DNA of 64,000 nucleotides from Botrytis cinerea B05.10 (lineage: Eukaryota > Ascomycota > Leotiomycetes > Helotiales > Sclerotiniaceae): assembly GCF_000143535.2 (NCBI RefSeq), contig NC_037312.1, positions 434,001 to 498,000 of the forward strand, in the 5' to 3' direction. The translations under genes were made by a program, and so were the position numbers. Below, in pieces: positions 1 through 11,060 of this stretch. Within the stretch, counting starts at the first letter, position 1. Each line of letters begins with the position of its first letter. Under the pieces are notes generated by a model. It saw only the letters and a list, made by a program, of their open reading frames with translations, did no database searches and was not told where the DNA came from.

Positions 1-2043
1 GAGCTTGAATTTACTTGCCAACAGTGGAAAATTGGTACCCGGCGTCCTAAGCTTACAGTATCGCAAAAAATTAATGCATCTCGCGCGAACTGGTGTCTGT
101 ACGATCATCCAGTTAGCAAAAAGGCGCTTGGGCGTCCTATTCCAGTTTCCCTGACCCCTGATCTTCAATATTTGCGAATTGGCTCACAAATATTTGCCAA
201 GCAAAAGGACAAATATACACCCATTGAATTATTTGACAAGGAACTATATCTCGATGACATGGCCAATTCCGGACCGTATGTCGCCGTATCGTCAAGACAA
301 AATTTAACGCACGAGAATCTTGTTGAGATACAGCCAACAGACGATCTCACGATTGACTACGGAGAATACATAGCCCGGAAAATAATTCAACAGCTAGCAA
401 AAAGCGAGGAACAGGATGTGACTAAGCCCTCAACGGTTGCAACTACCCCTATCGAAAAATCGCAATCCAGTCGGTCTAGCTCTTCGTCAAGTAACAGTTC
501 TGTTATATCACTTGTAATTGAAGATAGCGTCGATACTGATAAACACAAATATGAGAAAATTATCATTGAAGAGTTTGATGATCTAGTCGATGCTTCTGAT
601 ATCAGTTCTGATGGTAATTCGGCAGAGACGGATTGGAGTGAAGGGTCAACGATAGGTGATTTGGATGAATTAGACGACGATGATCAATGGAACGATTGGG
701 CCAATGAGCGAGTCGATATAGAAGATCTAAATAAAGATTTTGATGATTCCGAATATCAAAGATCACATGACAGTGAAGATTCCGGCTCTGACCTTCCAGA
801 AATTCCAGATTATGACGATCTTTCGGATAACTTCGACGAATCAGGAAACGAAGAGGAAATGGGGGGTATCGGTAAAGATTCCGATATTGAGATGATCTTA
901 TCCGGAGCACCAGGATATGTTTTAAAGCGCGCTCGTTTGGATACGGATGGCAAAGATTCAGAGTCGTCTTTAGCTAGTCATTATTCACAAAGTCTCTATA
1001 GTGGCTCAGAAAGCGACAATAGCCAAGGCGATGAAGATATCGTGGATAATGAAGAGGCATATAAACTGGAAAGTCTCTACCTTGGGAAGAAACCCATTGG
1101 AAAAGATGCGCCTCGTGTTTCAATACAAATATATGACACTACGATGCAAGACAAAACGCCAATTTTTCACTTTTCGCAACGTATATCTGGCGGGATATTC
1201 CACTCCCCTCCCGTCTTTCACCCAACAGCACCACTTCTGGTTTGGCCCTTGGGCGATGGTAAGATATTGTTTGCAAATCACTCAACCAATACATATTTCA
1301 CCCGAGAACTTTGTTGTTCCACATATCGCTCCTGTCACATTTTCGTTAAGACCAGATTCTCCTCCTGTGGTAAATTCATTCATTTTGCGACACTTGAAGG
1401 CCGTCCCGTTGAAAAAGAACCTAAAATGCATCTTAGTCTTCAAGTTTCAACCCACCATTTGTCTTTCCGCAAAACAGCTAGAAGCCCTCCTCGATTGCTA
1501 TTCAAGACGAATGTACCGCTGGGAGAAAGCGCTTCCATGAGTGTTAGTCGACTACCATACACTCTAACGTGGACGGATAAAGAACTATTCTTTGTTACTC
1601 GAGGAGAAGAGTTGAATGTTATGAGAATTCCATTATTCAGAGGAGCGGATGATAAGACAGTCCCAGTGTGCTGTAACCAAAGTCCAATATATCTTCCTCG
1701 ATCCGCTAAATCGAGAAACGTGCATTATTTTCCTCCTTGTTCGAAATCTAAGAAAGAAGACAAAGTGAAAGGAAAAGAAGAAGTCGGGAAAATTATCATC
1801 GGATCACATTCTTCAATTCCATCCCAAGGATTGATAGTCCCAAGAAGAAGTATGGTACAGCCTCCTATCGGTGTATTGGTGAAGGAAGATACTGACCTTG
1901 GGGGATGGAAATGCAAGAGTATGGATTTGGAGACGGACGGAGACGGAAAGGAGAGGATTAACGTGCATGGTGGGAGATTGCAGGGGAAGTTTGAGAGTTT
2001 TGATTTGAAAGAGGATTGCGATATTGTTCCTTACTTGTTTTAA
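1..2043 (+). CDS. Unrecognised fungal protein, 3' part only (5' end outside window)
   Basis: One frame is open from the first base to a TAA at 2041-2043, about 680 residues, so the gene enters from the left and its start is not in the window. The middle (roughly residues 160-360) is very rich in Asp, Glu and Ser and should be disordered. The C-terminal third (about residues 385-560) looks folded, with alternating hydrophobic beta-like stretches (for example VFHPTAPLLVWPLGDGKILF and SCGKFIHFATLEGRP) that resemble degenerate beta-propeller blades. The last 100 residues are again charged. No signal peptide or membrane segment is visible. I do not recognise the family. A beta-propeller at the C-terminus is inference from pattern only. 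Confidence 0.75.
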   Translation, partial: ELEFTCQQWKIGTRRPKLTVSQKINASRANWCLYDHPVSKKALGRPIPVSLTPDLQYLRIGSQIFAKQKDKYTPIELFDKELYLDDMANSGPYVAVSSRQNLTHENLVEIQPTDDLTIDYGEYIARKIIQQLAKSEEQDVTKPSTVATTPIEKSQSSRSSSSSSNSSVISLVIEDSVDTDKHKYEKIIIEEFDDLVDASDISSDGNSAETDWSEGSTIGDLDELDDDDQWNDWANERVDIEDLNKDFDDSEYQRSHDSEDSGSDLPEIPDYDDLSDNFDESGNEEEMGGIGKDSDIEMILSGAPGYVLKRARLDTDGKDSESSLASHYSQSLYSGSESDNSQGDEDIVDNEEAYKLESLYLGKKPIGKDAPRVSIQIYDTTMQDKTPIFHFSQRISGGIFHSPPVFHPTAPLLVWPLGDGKILFANHSTNTYFTRELCCSTYRSCHIFVKTRFSSCGKFIHFATLEGRPVEKEPKMHLSLQVSTHHLSFRKTARSPPRLLFKTNVPLGESASMSVSRLPYTLTWTDKELFFVTRGEELNVMRIPLFRGADDKTVPVCCNQSPIYLPRSAKSRNVHYFPPCSKSKKEDKVKGKEEVGKIIIGSHSSIPSQGLIVPRRSMVQPPIGVLVKEDTDLGGWKCKSMDLETDGDGKERINVHGGRLQGKFESFDLKEDCDIVPYLF

Positions 2044-3655
2044 TTTTTTTATGAGTTATCTGTGATCTGAACAACTATTCTCTATTGAAAGGACGGTAAA
2101 GGGGTTGGTGCGCTTATGATAGGATTGCGCTTCGCTAATTCTAAATTCTTTTATTTAAACTTCAATGGCCACAATATTCAAATGCCAAGTATAGAACATT
2201 ATTGTGGTGACAAGCATGTTTAGTTACAAATGAAGAAGAATGTGAAAGCATAATTGCGCTGACGAGAACGTTCTAGCGGTGGTAGTAATGTAGTGAAGAA
2301 AGCTATAATGGAGTAACAATATCGTGGACGACCTGCCAGTATTTTTACAGAATTACAGCCACGCTTTCAAGTGAGCAGGCTTTGGAACTAATCAGCATGT
2401 TGAGTCTTTCTTGGTCTTTTTGTGTTGGGTATTCTCACTCCGAGAAAAATGGACCTTTTCAACCCCTGCAATTTATCTTGATACCGACGGTTTGGTAACC
2501 AATGTCTTATCCAAGAACCACTTTTTTGTCAATGCTAAACATGCCACTGAGGCTATGGTAGAAATCAGAGATAACCTAGCACTAGAAAATGCATCTTTTA
2601 AATTGTATGATACTGAATTTATAATGCCTGACTTTGAGTGTTCTCTACTACAATCGCGCTTGTATAATTAGGGTCTTTAAGCATGGTGTTCGATATCTTC
2701 CTCCTGTCCCCACTTATGCGCGGGCGCAGGCGGCTTGGACCGAAATGTTAGCTGAGTTTTGAATTGCACCGATTAGCTTCGGCAACTAATCCACAGAAAG
2801 GCAGGTGACTGTTACGCCCTGGAGTGATGGAAATGCACACCGAATCACTCCAAAATCACAAATGGATAAAAGCGCCTTCACTTCAATGCTACATTATATC
2901 ACTAAGCATAAAGCGAGTGTAAGAAATCTGTATAAATACTCAAACTCAATATTTTCGAAAGAGTCTGTTAAAATCTCAAATCAGAATAGCAATCGATTGA
3001 TTCCGTATATTAAACGTCAATATTGAGAAGCGAGTACCTCTTGAATGTGCTGTTGTTTCCGTCCAGGGCATGACTGACTTCATCGATGTTTTGAGCAAAG
3101 TACTTGACCCAATTATGTCGATCAAGCGGGCCTCAGTGGAACCAAATAGTGAGACTAGGTTTAATCACATCCACTCGGATAAATACCGTCTCAACTCGAG
3201 ATACTCAGCTTAATTCCACGACCCTATAGGCAGAATTGTCCTCTTGTATATAAAGATGGGGTTTTGGGCAAGAATTGTTATCCACTTTGTCAATTGATCC
3301 AATTAGTTGAGTCAGATCTTAACCCAGGTGGGAAAACTTAAATCCCACAAAGCTTGTTCAAATGACATATGCCCTCGTGCCCTTCAACTTATGTGATATA
3401 AGCCGAATTGAGTAAACATAGTTCAAATTGGGAAGTTTGCAACTTAGATTGCCGTTTTTGCCCCATATTTGAAAAAATTTCTCCAACGGTTGGTGTCTTA
3501 GATTCCAAGCGGAGCAATTCTCGGATAGATTTGCCGAGCGTAGCCCATCTTTCTAGCTTGTAATTCAAGCAGAACTGAGCTATATATATTGCTTCTCTGC
3601 AAGCATCGTCATCTCCTCAAACAAACAAACCACTTCATTCATATACATTATCAAG
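2044..3655. other. Intergenic, no supported gene
   Basis: Holds the 3' flank of the first gene and the promoter of the small gene at 3656. A plus-strand 86-residue open frame at 2411-2671 does not start with a clear gene context and matches nothing I know. Nothing else stands out. Confidence 0.5.
3581..3589 (+). promoter_or_regulatory. TATA-like box of the small three-exon gene
   Basis: TATATATAT lies about 70 bases before the ATG at 3656, the usual distance for a fungal TATA element plus a short leader. The leader between them is CA/CT-rich (AAACAAACAAACCAC), typical of fungal 5' UTRs. Confidence 0.4.
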
Positions 3656-4034
3656 ATGGCGTAAGTCCTTGATTATTCTCAATCCACTTGAGAATTGAAC
3701 ACCCAGACGTATATCGAAGCTAATAAAATGAAAGAAAATTCGATTTTGAACTCCGACTCGTTAAACTTGAGAAATCCCTGCCATACATCATTGCGCCTCT
3801 CCTTGTTTTCTCGCTTGGGCTTCAAAAGTTCATAAATTTGGACAAATCGGATCAGGATGTCCTATTCTGGTCCCAGATATGCTTCAGCACAAGCCTATGC
3901 CACTTTGTCTATAGACAGTAAGCTTTTCGCTCTTCATTTATAGAGATTGAATTTTTAACAAGATTCGAACAATTAGATCAGATGCGATGCACCATCGCTC
4001 GTTACCAGGGGCGCTAGAGGAGAAAGCAAATTGA
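3656..4034 (+). CDS. Small unknown protein, three exons (about 80 aa)
   Basis: Too fragmented to appear as a long open frame. Exon 1 is only ATGGC (3656-3660), followed by a GTAAGT donor. A branch-like GCTAATAA precedes the AAAG acceptor at 3734. Exon 2 (3735-3917) encodes a charged start (MAKFDFELRLVKLEKSL) and then a hydrophobic stretch (PYIIAPLLVFSLGL), possibly membrane or helix-packing. It ends either at TAA 3919-3921 or, more likely, at the CA/GTAAGC donor there. In the spliced version exon 3 (3977-4034) adds about 19 residues ending at TGA. The family is not recognised. Both the tiny first exon and the third exon are inferred from splice consensus only. Confidence 0.45.
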
Positions 4035-4254
4035 GGAGATATAAACAAGTGGCTTTGGGTGATAAGTTGAGAAAACATATAGATGTGGAGTACAATTGAA
4101 CAATATATCTTTTTACAGCCTGTAATGTTAAGGAAACGAACTTGAATGACTATAGCACAATTCCGCAGGTAAAATGTCATTTGGTTCTAAGTTGTATGGT
4201 CTGAAAGCGGTGTACCCCAATCGCTTCGTACAATTTTTAAGATACGAACACGTG

Positions 4255-4380
4255 GTGCGAAGTGCGAAATGCGAAATGCGAAATGCGAAATGCGAAATGT
4301 GAAATGTGAAATGTGAAATGTGAAATGTGAAATGTGAAATGTGAAATGCGAAATGCGAAATGCGAAGTGCGAAGTGCGAG
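4255..4380. repeat. 7-bp tandem repeat, 18 units
   Basis: Eighteen head-to-tail copies of a 7-base unit. The order is GTGCGAA x2, ATGCGAA x4, ATGTGAA x7, ATGCGAA x3, GTGCGAA x1, GTGCGAG x1. The variants differ by single transitions and are arranged almost symmetrically around the central ATGTGAA block. There is no coding frame across it. Confidence 0.95.
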
Positions 4381-4827
4381 TAGCTATACTATAGAAACGA
4401 AATTAAGAAAGGACTGTCATTTTTGACTATCTTATTCATTCGAAAAACGCTAGTGAAGATCATTCATTTAAGGTTATTTTAGGGCTAATTGTAAAATACC
4501 TCAAAATAGAAGTTTTCAGCTGAAATACTTGGTATTTAATAAACAATGCATTCAAGAAACGAATCAAACAACTCCGGCGGTTATTGCAACCCTAATCCAC
4601 GAGAAACTCAAACAATTAGTCCTTGCTAGCGTTTTCCGAATTGTTCTAATGAATACGGTTTATCAATTCTTTTGATTACCTAATACGCGCAACATTCTAA
4701 GCGTGGTTTCTATATTGAATTTATCTGTTAAAGCTGCAGAATTGTTAGCCAGGAAGATCTGATTTAAAAATCCAAGACAGCAAGGAAGGTGGCCGTGCAT
4801 GTTAAGGTTTCCACTGACATGAAGTAC

Positions 4828-4838
4828 TATTTATATAG
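4828..4838 (+). promoter_or_regulatory. TATA-like element before cutinase
   Basis: TATTTATATAG lies about 75 bases before the ATG at 4910, a reasonable TATA position for this gene. Confidence 0.35.
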
Positions 4839-4909
4839 TGCTCGCAGCCAACTTTTCAAACATCATTCTTTTTAACGATCGGTATCCTTCAAGCACGCGT
4901 TCATTAACT

Positions 4910-5858
4910 ATGCATCTAATTTCCCTCTTCCTCCCGCTCAGTCTGTTGTCGACTGCTGCTGCAGCTGATTACAATGCATCGACTCCTACATCAGATGCAC
5001 TGCAGCTCCAAGAATTTGAATGCAGATGTGGAGCCGGTAGCTTTCTCTCAATGCCACATGCCAGCATCACACGTCGTTCAGAATCCATGCAATGTCACTC
5101 TTACAGCAAGTTACCACCATCGAAACCCCAGCGTACATGCTCCTACAAGAAAATCTTACTAACCTTTCTCTCACAAAAAAATTAATCGACGCCCGTGGTA
5201 CTAATGAGCCGCAAGGCATTTCTATCATGTTCTATCCCATGCTCCAGTCCATTCTTGCCAAAGTCCCCGATGGTGTAAGCCTCCCTGTCGAATACCCCGC
5301 CGGCGTAGACCAAAATACTACATCCGGCCAGAAATTCATCATCGACACCATTAATCAAGGACTCCAAAAGTGCCCTAATCAAGCATATGCTCTTTTCGGA
5401 TATTCCCAGGGGGCCACTTTGATACTAAGGACGCTTGAGGAACTCAGCTCTGAAGCTATTAACTCCGTCTCGTCCGTTATTCTCGTAGGCAACCCGTACC
5501 GTGTTCCGGATAAACTATCGAATGTGAATGGTACCGGGCAGGCGGGAAATGATGCTACGGTGGGATTATTTGTAGCTTCAGCGACTGCGAACAACGAAAG
5601 CATCCCACAGCTCTCCGACAAACTAGACCAGAGTGGTAAAGTACTTGACTATTGTCTTGAGGTGAGTTCATAGGAGGAGAGCTATGCTGAATATGTAAAA
5701 AGTATTTTATACTAACGAGTAAATATTTTCAGGGCGATGGTGTTTGCGCGCTCAATCCTGCTTGCTCATGTATACTTACTGCAGGCCATCTTTCGTATGG
5801 TTTAACTGAGAGTGTGCAAACTACTGCAGTAGAGCACGTTATTGCAAGGGTTGCATAA
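4910..5858 (+). CDS. Secreted cutinase-family serine esterase
   Basis: Cutinases cleave cutin esters outside the cell. The ATG at 4910 opens a signal peptide (MHLISLFLPLSLLSTAAAA). The catalytic part lies in another frame from about 5107 and shows the family blocks: IDARGTNEPQG, VEYPAG, the nucleophile motif CPNQAYALFGYSQGA (GYSQG), then GDGVC with the catalytic Asp and HLSYG with the catalytic His. The last intron is clear: GTGAGT at 5662, TACTAAC branch at 5709-5715, TTTTCAG ending 5732. Exon 3 runs 5733-5858. The join between the signal-peptide exon (frame 2) and catalytic exon (frame 1) is uncertain: an intron from GTAGCT at 5037 to an AG at 5131 or 5149 keeps frame, but the donor is weak, so a frameshift is not excluded. 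The usual Cys before the ARG motif is not seen. Confidence 0.85.
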
Positions 5859-6469
5859 TCCAGTATTAAATATGCTGAATTCATCGAACCATAAATTGTT
5901 TTAAAAATTCTACAATTTGATGTTTGTCACGATACGAGTGAATATTCACACCCGAGGTAGCAGTAGCGCACAAGCATAGTACATGTAGCTCTTGGAGCTC
6001 TGAGCCTAGAATAGATATACACAATACAATATGTTTATCCATACCTATTATAAAGACCTCATGGTCGCCACGTATATAATATCAATAACGTTCAAATATG
6101 AACTCGACTTCTGATTTGAAAAATAAATAAAAGAACTGTTTAACAGATTCAGCATGTGTGTCGATATCAGAACTAACTGTAGAAAGTCATGAAATCAGAT
6201 AGCGGCTGCCACTCACTCACTTGAATAAATGAAATACGACCACGATAAAATACGAAATCTTGATATGTTGAAACAAGTATTGAATTTCATTATAAAACAG
6301 TAACAGTTCAAAAACAAACATTCTCAGGCCAACGAACAACCAAATTTGTGTCGGAAAAACAGATAATCCTCGCTCCAATGCCACTCTTGTACATAATATT
6401 CCCATCTAATCCATCCGGACTCATAATCCCATATCCTAAGCAATCCATTGTGCCATATTGGCCAACTCT
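5859..6469. other. Intergenic between convergent genes
   Basis: AT-rich 3' flanks of the cutinase and the Gly-rich gene. I see no gene or structured element. Confidence 0.5.
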
Positions 6470-6796
6470 TTACTTCTTGATTGGTTCTCCCCAGGCGTTC
6501 AATTGTTGACCACCACTTCCTCCGCTTCCACCACCAGTGACACCTCCAAGTGCACCACCCAAAGTACCAGTAGCTCCGCCAGCAACATTTCCAACAGTGT
6601 TGGTAGCACCACCAGCTACATCGCCAACGCCGTTAAGAGTAGTGTTCAATGTATTTCCGAGTCCTTCTGTTGTCTTGCCGAGAGCACCACCAACTCCGCC
6701 GAGTAAGCCGCCTTGTCCATTGGCTTGGGCGCCGCCTGTGAGAGTGTTATCGAGTGCGCCGACGAGTCCGCCGAGGAGTCCCCCACCTTGAGACAT
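6470..6796 (-). CDS. Small Gly/Leu/Thr-rich repetitive protein (108 aa)
   Basis: A single-exon minus-strand frame from ATG 6796 to TAG near 6470. It is built of repeats of the type GGLLGGVGGALG and GGATNTVGNVAGGATGTLG, ending LNAWGEPIKK. It has no signal peptide and no cysteine. The composition resembles fungal glycine-rich, LEA-like or coat-like small proteins. The same style of block (GGLLDNLLGGLGLKGLL) ends the DUF3659 protein at 13.9 kb, and VGNTLGNVAGG occurs in the protein at 27.9 kb, so these genes may share an origin or a role. The function is unknown. Confidence 0.7.
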   Translation of the reverse strand: MSQGGGLLGGLVGALDNTLTGGAQANGQGGLLGGVGGALGKTTEGLGNTLNTTLNGVGDVAGGATNTVGNVAGGATGTLGGALGGVTGGGSGGSGGQQLNAWGEPIKK

Positions 6797-7783
6797 GATT
6801 ATTTGGATTTGAGGGGTTGGGTTTGATTTGTTTTGGAGAAGGAACTTAGTGTTTGATTTTGATTTGAGATTTAGAAATCGTATGTATGATAGATCTGCAG
6901 ATGATTTGTTTGTTGATGTTGAGAGTTAGAAATTACCCGGCAGAAAGCCCCCAGATATATACTTCTCCAACTCAACGATTCTCGTCTAAACCCCGTGTTG
7001 GAATATGCATATTGACGCCACAAATGGTGGAGCACTTCCATCATCTTCTCGATCTTGGGTCGATGGTAATTTCAGGATTTCCTGTTTTTTCCAAAAATCA
7101 AGGCTAGGATCCATGTTAGACCCTGACGTAGATCACATATTAAAAATGACTGGGATGTTGGAGGGCCCAACCAACGGTTCTCCAGAACGCATGTCATGAG
7201 TAACACCCGTCAGACATCAATGGTGGGGTAATCTGATGATAGGGGGGAAGGAGATTGACGTAATTGTCAAAAAGAATGGGTACGGGATCTAGATTATGCA
7301 TGAGATCGTGATGAAGAGGGTCGCAAATGAGGCAAGGAAGGTTGACCCGAGGTCACAGCCACATAGGTTATTGTAAAGAACTTGCTTTCTCAAGACATAT
7401 GTGATAGATTCCTGTTGCAAGCCTTGCTTACGACTAGTCCGGTGATTTATTGGTTGGAACAAAAGAAGAAACAATGTGAGTTGCACGTGACGTGTCGGGC
7501 ATCTTCCATAACTCCACCAAAAGATGATCGAATGATACGATGAAATAGAAAGAAAAGAAACAAAACAAATCGCGATGAGGCTTCTCTGAATGACTTGTGT
7601 GATAGATCCTCAAGGTTTGGAGTCTGCGGAGAATGTTTGATATCTCTAACAAGAATCTAATCATGATCGAGCCAATTCCATCCCTCTTTTTCAAGCATGT
7701 GAGACACTCGAAGACTTTAATTTAGGTGTCCATTCATGTTACTTCCTCCAGGACATCCCCCATTATACTCCGTCTATTTGTCT
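6797..7783. other. Intergenic, likely promoter of the Gly-rich gene
   Basis: Contains only short open frames in several frames and no splice-linked coding signal. It includes the upstream region of the Gly-rich gene and the 3' flank of the apple-domain gene. Confidence 0.5.
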
Positions 7784-8272
7784 CTAAGTAGCCGCGTAAC
7801 AAAAATCGCTCCCGTCACTCGGATATTTATCCGAAAAGAATGTCCCACTATCATCACTCAAAACCACATAACCAGTAGTATCACCCGTGTTGAAGTCATC
7901 CATCCATGAGTTATACAACGTGCAGTTACTATCCAAGGGGTTCCACGAGTAGGATATACATGCTGTCACATAACGACAATTATATTGACATTTTAAAACG
8001 TCGGCGTAAGAGGCTGATCCGAAATATCGTGCGGCAAGTGCTGTATCAGCTGTACCTTGAACATTGCAGCCGTCGATAGTTTTGGTGGCGATTGCGGCGG
8101 AGGATGTGGTGGTTGCGGGTACATCAGTTGTAGTGGCTGTAATGGTTGTGGTTGGTGTATCGTCTTGGGGTGCTGCAGTTCGGGCGATGATTTCCACAGC
8201 GGGATCCAGTGGAGAAGCGACCGCGAGAGATGCGACCATCAGGAGCAAGAATGTTGGTGTTAGGCGAGTCAT
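7784..8272 (-). CDS. Small secreted apple/PAN-like protein (162 aa)
   Basis: A single exon starting at ATG 8272. Residues 1-19 form a signal peptide (MTRLTPTFLLLMVASLAVA). A Thr/Ser-rich, probably O-glycosylated stretch follows (TPTTTITATTTDVPATTTSS). The C-terminal half has a cysteine pattern typical of fungal apple-like/PAN domains: GCNVQG, then KCQYNCRYVTACISYSWNP, NCTLYNSW and a final FCYAAT. In that fold a central CxxxC-type helix is bonded to later cysteines. Such proteins are extracellular and often lectin- or adhesion-like. The exact ligand cannot be read from sequence. It is a reasonable candidate for a wall-associated or host-interface protein. Confidence 0.75.
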   Translation of the reverse strand: MTRLTPTFLLLMVASLAVASPLDPAVEIIARTAAPQDDTPTTTITATTTDVPATTTSSAAIATKTIDGCNVQGTADTALAARYFGSASYADVLKCQYNCRYVTACISYSWNPLDSNCTLYNSWMDDFNTGDTTGYVVLSDDSGTFFSDKYPSDGSDFCYAAT

Positions 8273-8733
8273 TTTTTGCTGTTTTGCTGCTCGGATTTTG
8301 CCGGCGTAGTCTTTTGAAATTCGATTTAAATTCGGTCTGTGACTCGAGGATAGAAATACCTTTGTAAATCAGGAATTATAGATTTATTTATAAATTTGTA
8401 TGCTGTTGTACCGAAGATCTTGCGATGTCCCTGGGATTCAAAATAAGCAAAATTTAATGCTACATAGGTGGTTACCATTTGTCAAAGAAATTGATTTTTT
8501 GAAGGTGCGTCAATTCAGCCTGAATGATTATGGTCTTACAAACTGCACAGAGCCTCGTATCATGCACTTTCGTTGGAAGTAATTTCTTCATTCGTCTACC
8601 CTGCATTCATTTACCTTGCAAGAAATACGAAGAAACCACTAATAGTCAGCAACTGTGCCGATATTCAAGCTTTTCCCATACGGCAATCATCTGCAAGCCA
8701 CCAAGCATTTTTATCGTTCTAGGAACATAATAT
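8273..8733. other. Intergenic
   Basis: Promoter side of the apple-like gene and 3' flank of the dehydrogenase. No further gene is visible. Confidence 0.5.
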
Positions 8734-9928
8734 TTATTCAGCTCGTTGTTCACGAACTTGTGTCAACAAAGTCCCATGCTGAAGTGCGTTTCGAACATTA
8801 GACATAGCAAGGGCTTCTGATTTGTGCTACTTTCTGTTAGTCGAAGAAAGTAACTGAACTTGTTGTTGCTTACAATAGTTTCGAATGTGGCAGCAGCCAT
8901 GTGCGGAGTCAGGACAACATTCTCGTTTTCTAACAGCTTGGGATGTACTTGAGGCTCATTTTCAAAAACATCTAGACCAGCGCTGTATAATTTACCGGAT
9001 TCCAAGTCGTCAAGCAAAGCTTGTTCGTCAACTAGAGGTCCCCGCGAAGTATTGATCAAAATGGCACCATCCTTCATTTGTGCAAATTCGTTCGAGCCGA
9101 TCGTGTACCGAGTATTGTCCGAGAGTGGAAGGTGTACTGAAATGATATCGCTTGTCCGGAGAAGCTCTTCAAAGGTAACGTATTTGGTGCCTGGAGGGAT
9201 CCTTTCCGCTGGAAGGGGACTGCGGTTGTGATATTGAATATGCATCTCAAATGCTGAGGCACGTTTGGCTACTACACTACCAATATTGCCCATGCCGAGA
9301 ATCCCCAGAACTTTTCCTTCCGGATCGTGTCCTAACCCAGCATGCCCGCGCCATTGGCCATTCCGGATGGACGAAGAAGAAATCCATGATCGACGTAAAG
9401 CACCGAGCAAGAGATACATGGTAGCATCGCTGTTGCATTACCAATCTTCGCGGGGGAGTTTGAAACGGCGATACCTGTGAGAATACGTTATGAATCGTTC
9501 GAAATATGTGATTTGCGATCTTTTCTACCTTTGATAGTGCAGGTATTAATTTCAATTTGATCGTATCCAACCTGAGGAGCACACACAAATTTGACCGATT
9601 CTGGCAGAGATTGAATAAGATCGGTGTCAAAACGGCCAGTGTACTATTTCAGTAAGCCCATGTCAGCTGAAAATGCAGGCTCACGTACTTTGTAAGCATC
9701 TTCACATCTTATTATTACTACGACTCCATCGTAGTGCCCCGAATGGCAACCATTGCGAAAAGTATCTCTGTCTCCATCCTTAAGATGCTATAATCTCAAA
9801 ATTAGCATCGTAAATATTATTCGTAACAAATAAATACTCACGATTAATTCCGCGATATCTGACAGATTGTTCCATTCCGAAGATGCACAATATATTGTTC
9901 CTATGAGTAGTACTTTAGGCAAATCCAT
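8734..9928 (-). CDS. D-isomer specific 2-hydroxyacid dehydrogenase, frameshifted
   Basis: NAD(P)-dependent reduction of 2-keto acids such as glyoxylate or hydroxypyruvate is the family role. My five-exon model on the minus strand is 9928-9842 (MDLPKVLLIGTIY...), 9787-9689, 9643-9529, 9474-8874 and 8826-8734, with introns of 45-54 bp and good splice sites. Visible motifs: the nucleotide-binding GILGMGNIGSVVAKR, INTSRGPLVDE with the substrate Arg, AGLDVFENEP with the Glu, and LTPHMAAATFETI with the catalytic His. The final exon ends LTQVREQRAE. Exon 4 is broken: the frame reading KIGNATA does not meet the frame reading MYLLLGALRRS. Adding one base near 9428/9429 would give the family's NATADAT-like motif. 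It is therefore either a pseudogene or a base-call error. Confidence 0.85.
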
Positions 9929-11060
9929 CACGACTGTCGAGATTAGTAGCCAAGATGATAAGCTCGGGTTCAGATTAAGGTGCAGTGAGAAATTGAGAGC
10001 GTAAGTCGAAAAAGGTATGAGATGAATATCTTGCTACTCTATTCAAGAACCAATATTCAGCTGAATTGTCGTATGGCAAATAGATCGATTTTGCCGAACA
10101 TTTACATTTGGATTTGTGGATGCACCAATCGTATATGCAATGCGCGACGAGCCCAATTGAGCGCACGCGTCTCTACCGAGGCAAAGTAGTGGAATAAGAT
10201 TTTGCGGATTAGTGAGGCCCATGAAATCTTCGAATAGTATTCAGTGAGTCTTCACTGACATCCCGTCAATTAGACAGTTTACAACCGCGTGGAGATGTCG
10301 ACGATGCAAACGCCTGGATTTCACAAAGCGAGCGACATTTGCCTGCCTACTGATCAACCGCCTTGCAAATATAGCGCTCGTACCAATGATTATACATCCT
10401 GTCACTCCATTGGACTTATCAACAGCAAATTAGCTGAAGAGGGGAATGACAAACAGGTCGGACATCTTAATTTCGTGTATGATTTCGAATATCAAATTGA
10501 CTTGGAGGTAGTAAGTATTCTTTGACCGGAGTATATCCGAGGTCCGAGACAATCTCATCCACCTCCGACGGTCTATGCGGATGCAACAATGAGCTGATGG
10601 AGATGTCGATAAGATAAGATAAGATGAGATCTACACCAAAGTGTATTCTTTAAGGACAAGATTCGTATCGTCGTTGTGAAACCATCAGGCATATACTCGT
10701 GTCTATAATCATGATCATTCCACTACGCACACATTTGGCCTTTCAAAGTGCAATAAAATTCGAGGGGGACGAGCAGCCTTGCTGCATATCTGATTTATGA
10801 TATTAGCAGATAAAAAATTGAATCTCACATGCATGAATGATGACTTTTAGTGACACTGCATGGTAACAACGCAAAAGTAAGACCACCAACCTGGTATTCA
10901 CTGTCATGATAATTGGAGAACTAACGATACAGCCGAGAGGCCCCCTTTTCAATTCAATGCAATGAAACAAATGACTAATCGCCATAATTATAAAATATCA
11001 TTACAAGATAACAATGCTACATATTCGTATACTCGTACTTTCAAACATCGAGAAACCAAA
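9929..11060. other. Intergenic, about 1.1 kb
   Basis: A 78-residue plus-strand frame (10289-10525) is not supported by composition or splice signals. Short GATAAGATAAGAT repeats occur near 10608-10625. Otherwise nothing is seen. Confidence 0.45.

Larger units (their letters stand above)
4035..4909. other. Intergenic with 7-bp satellite
   Basis: Apart from the tandem repeat at 4255-4380 and the cutinase promoter, I see no gene here. Confidence 0.5.

Noticed and set aside
10289..10525. 78-aa plus-strand frame
   Set aside because: Isolated, no splice partners and no recognisable composition.
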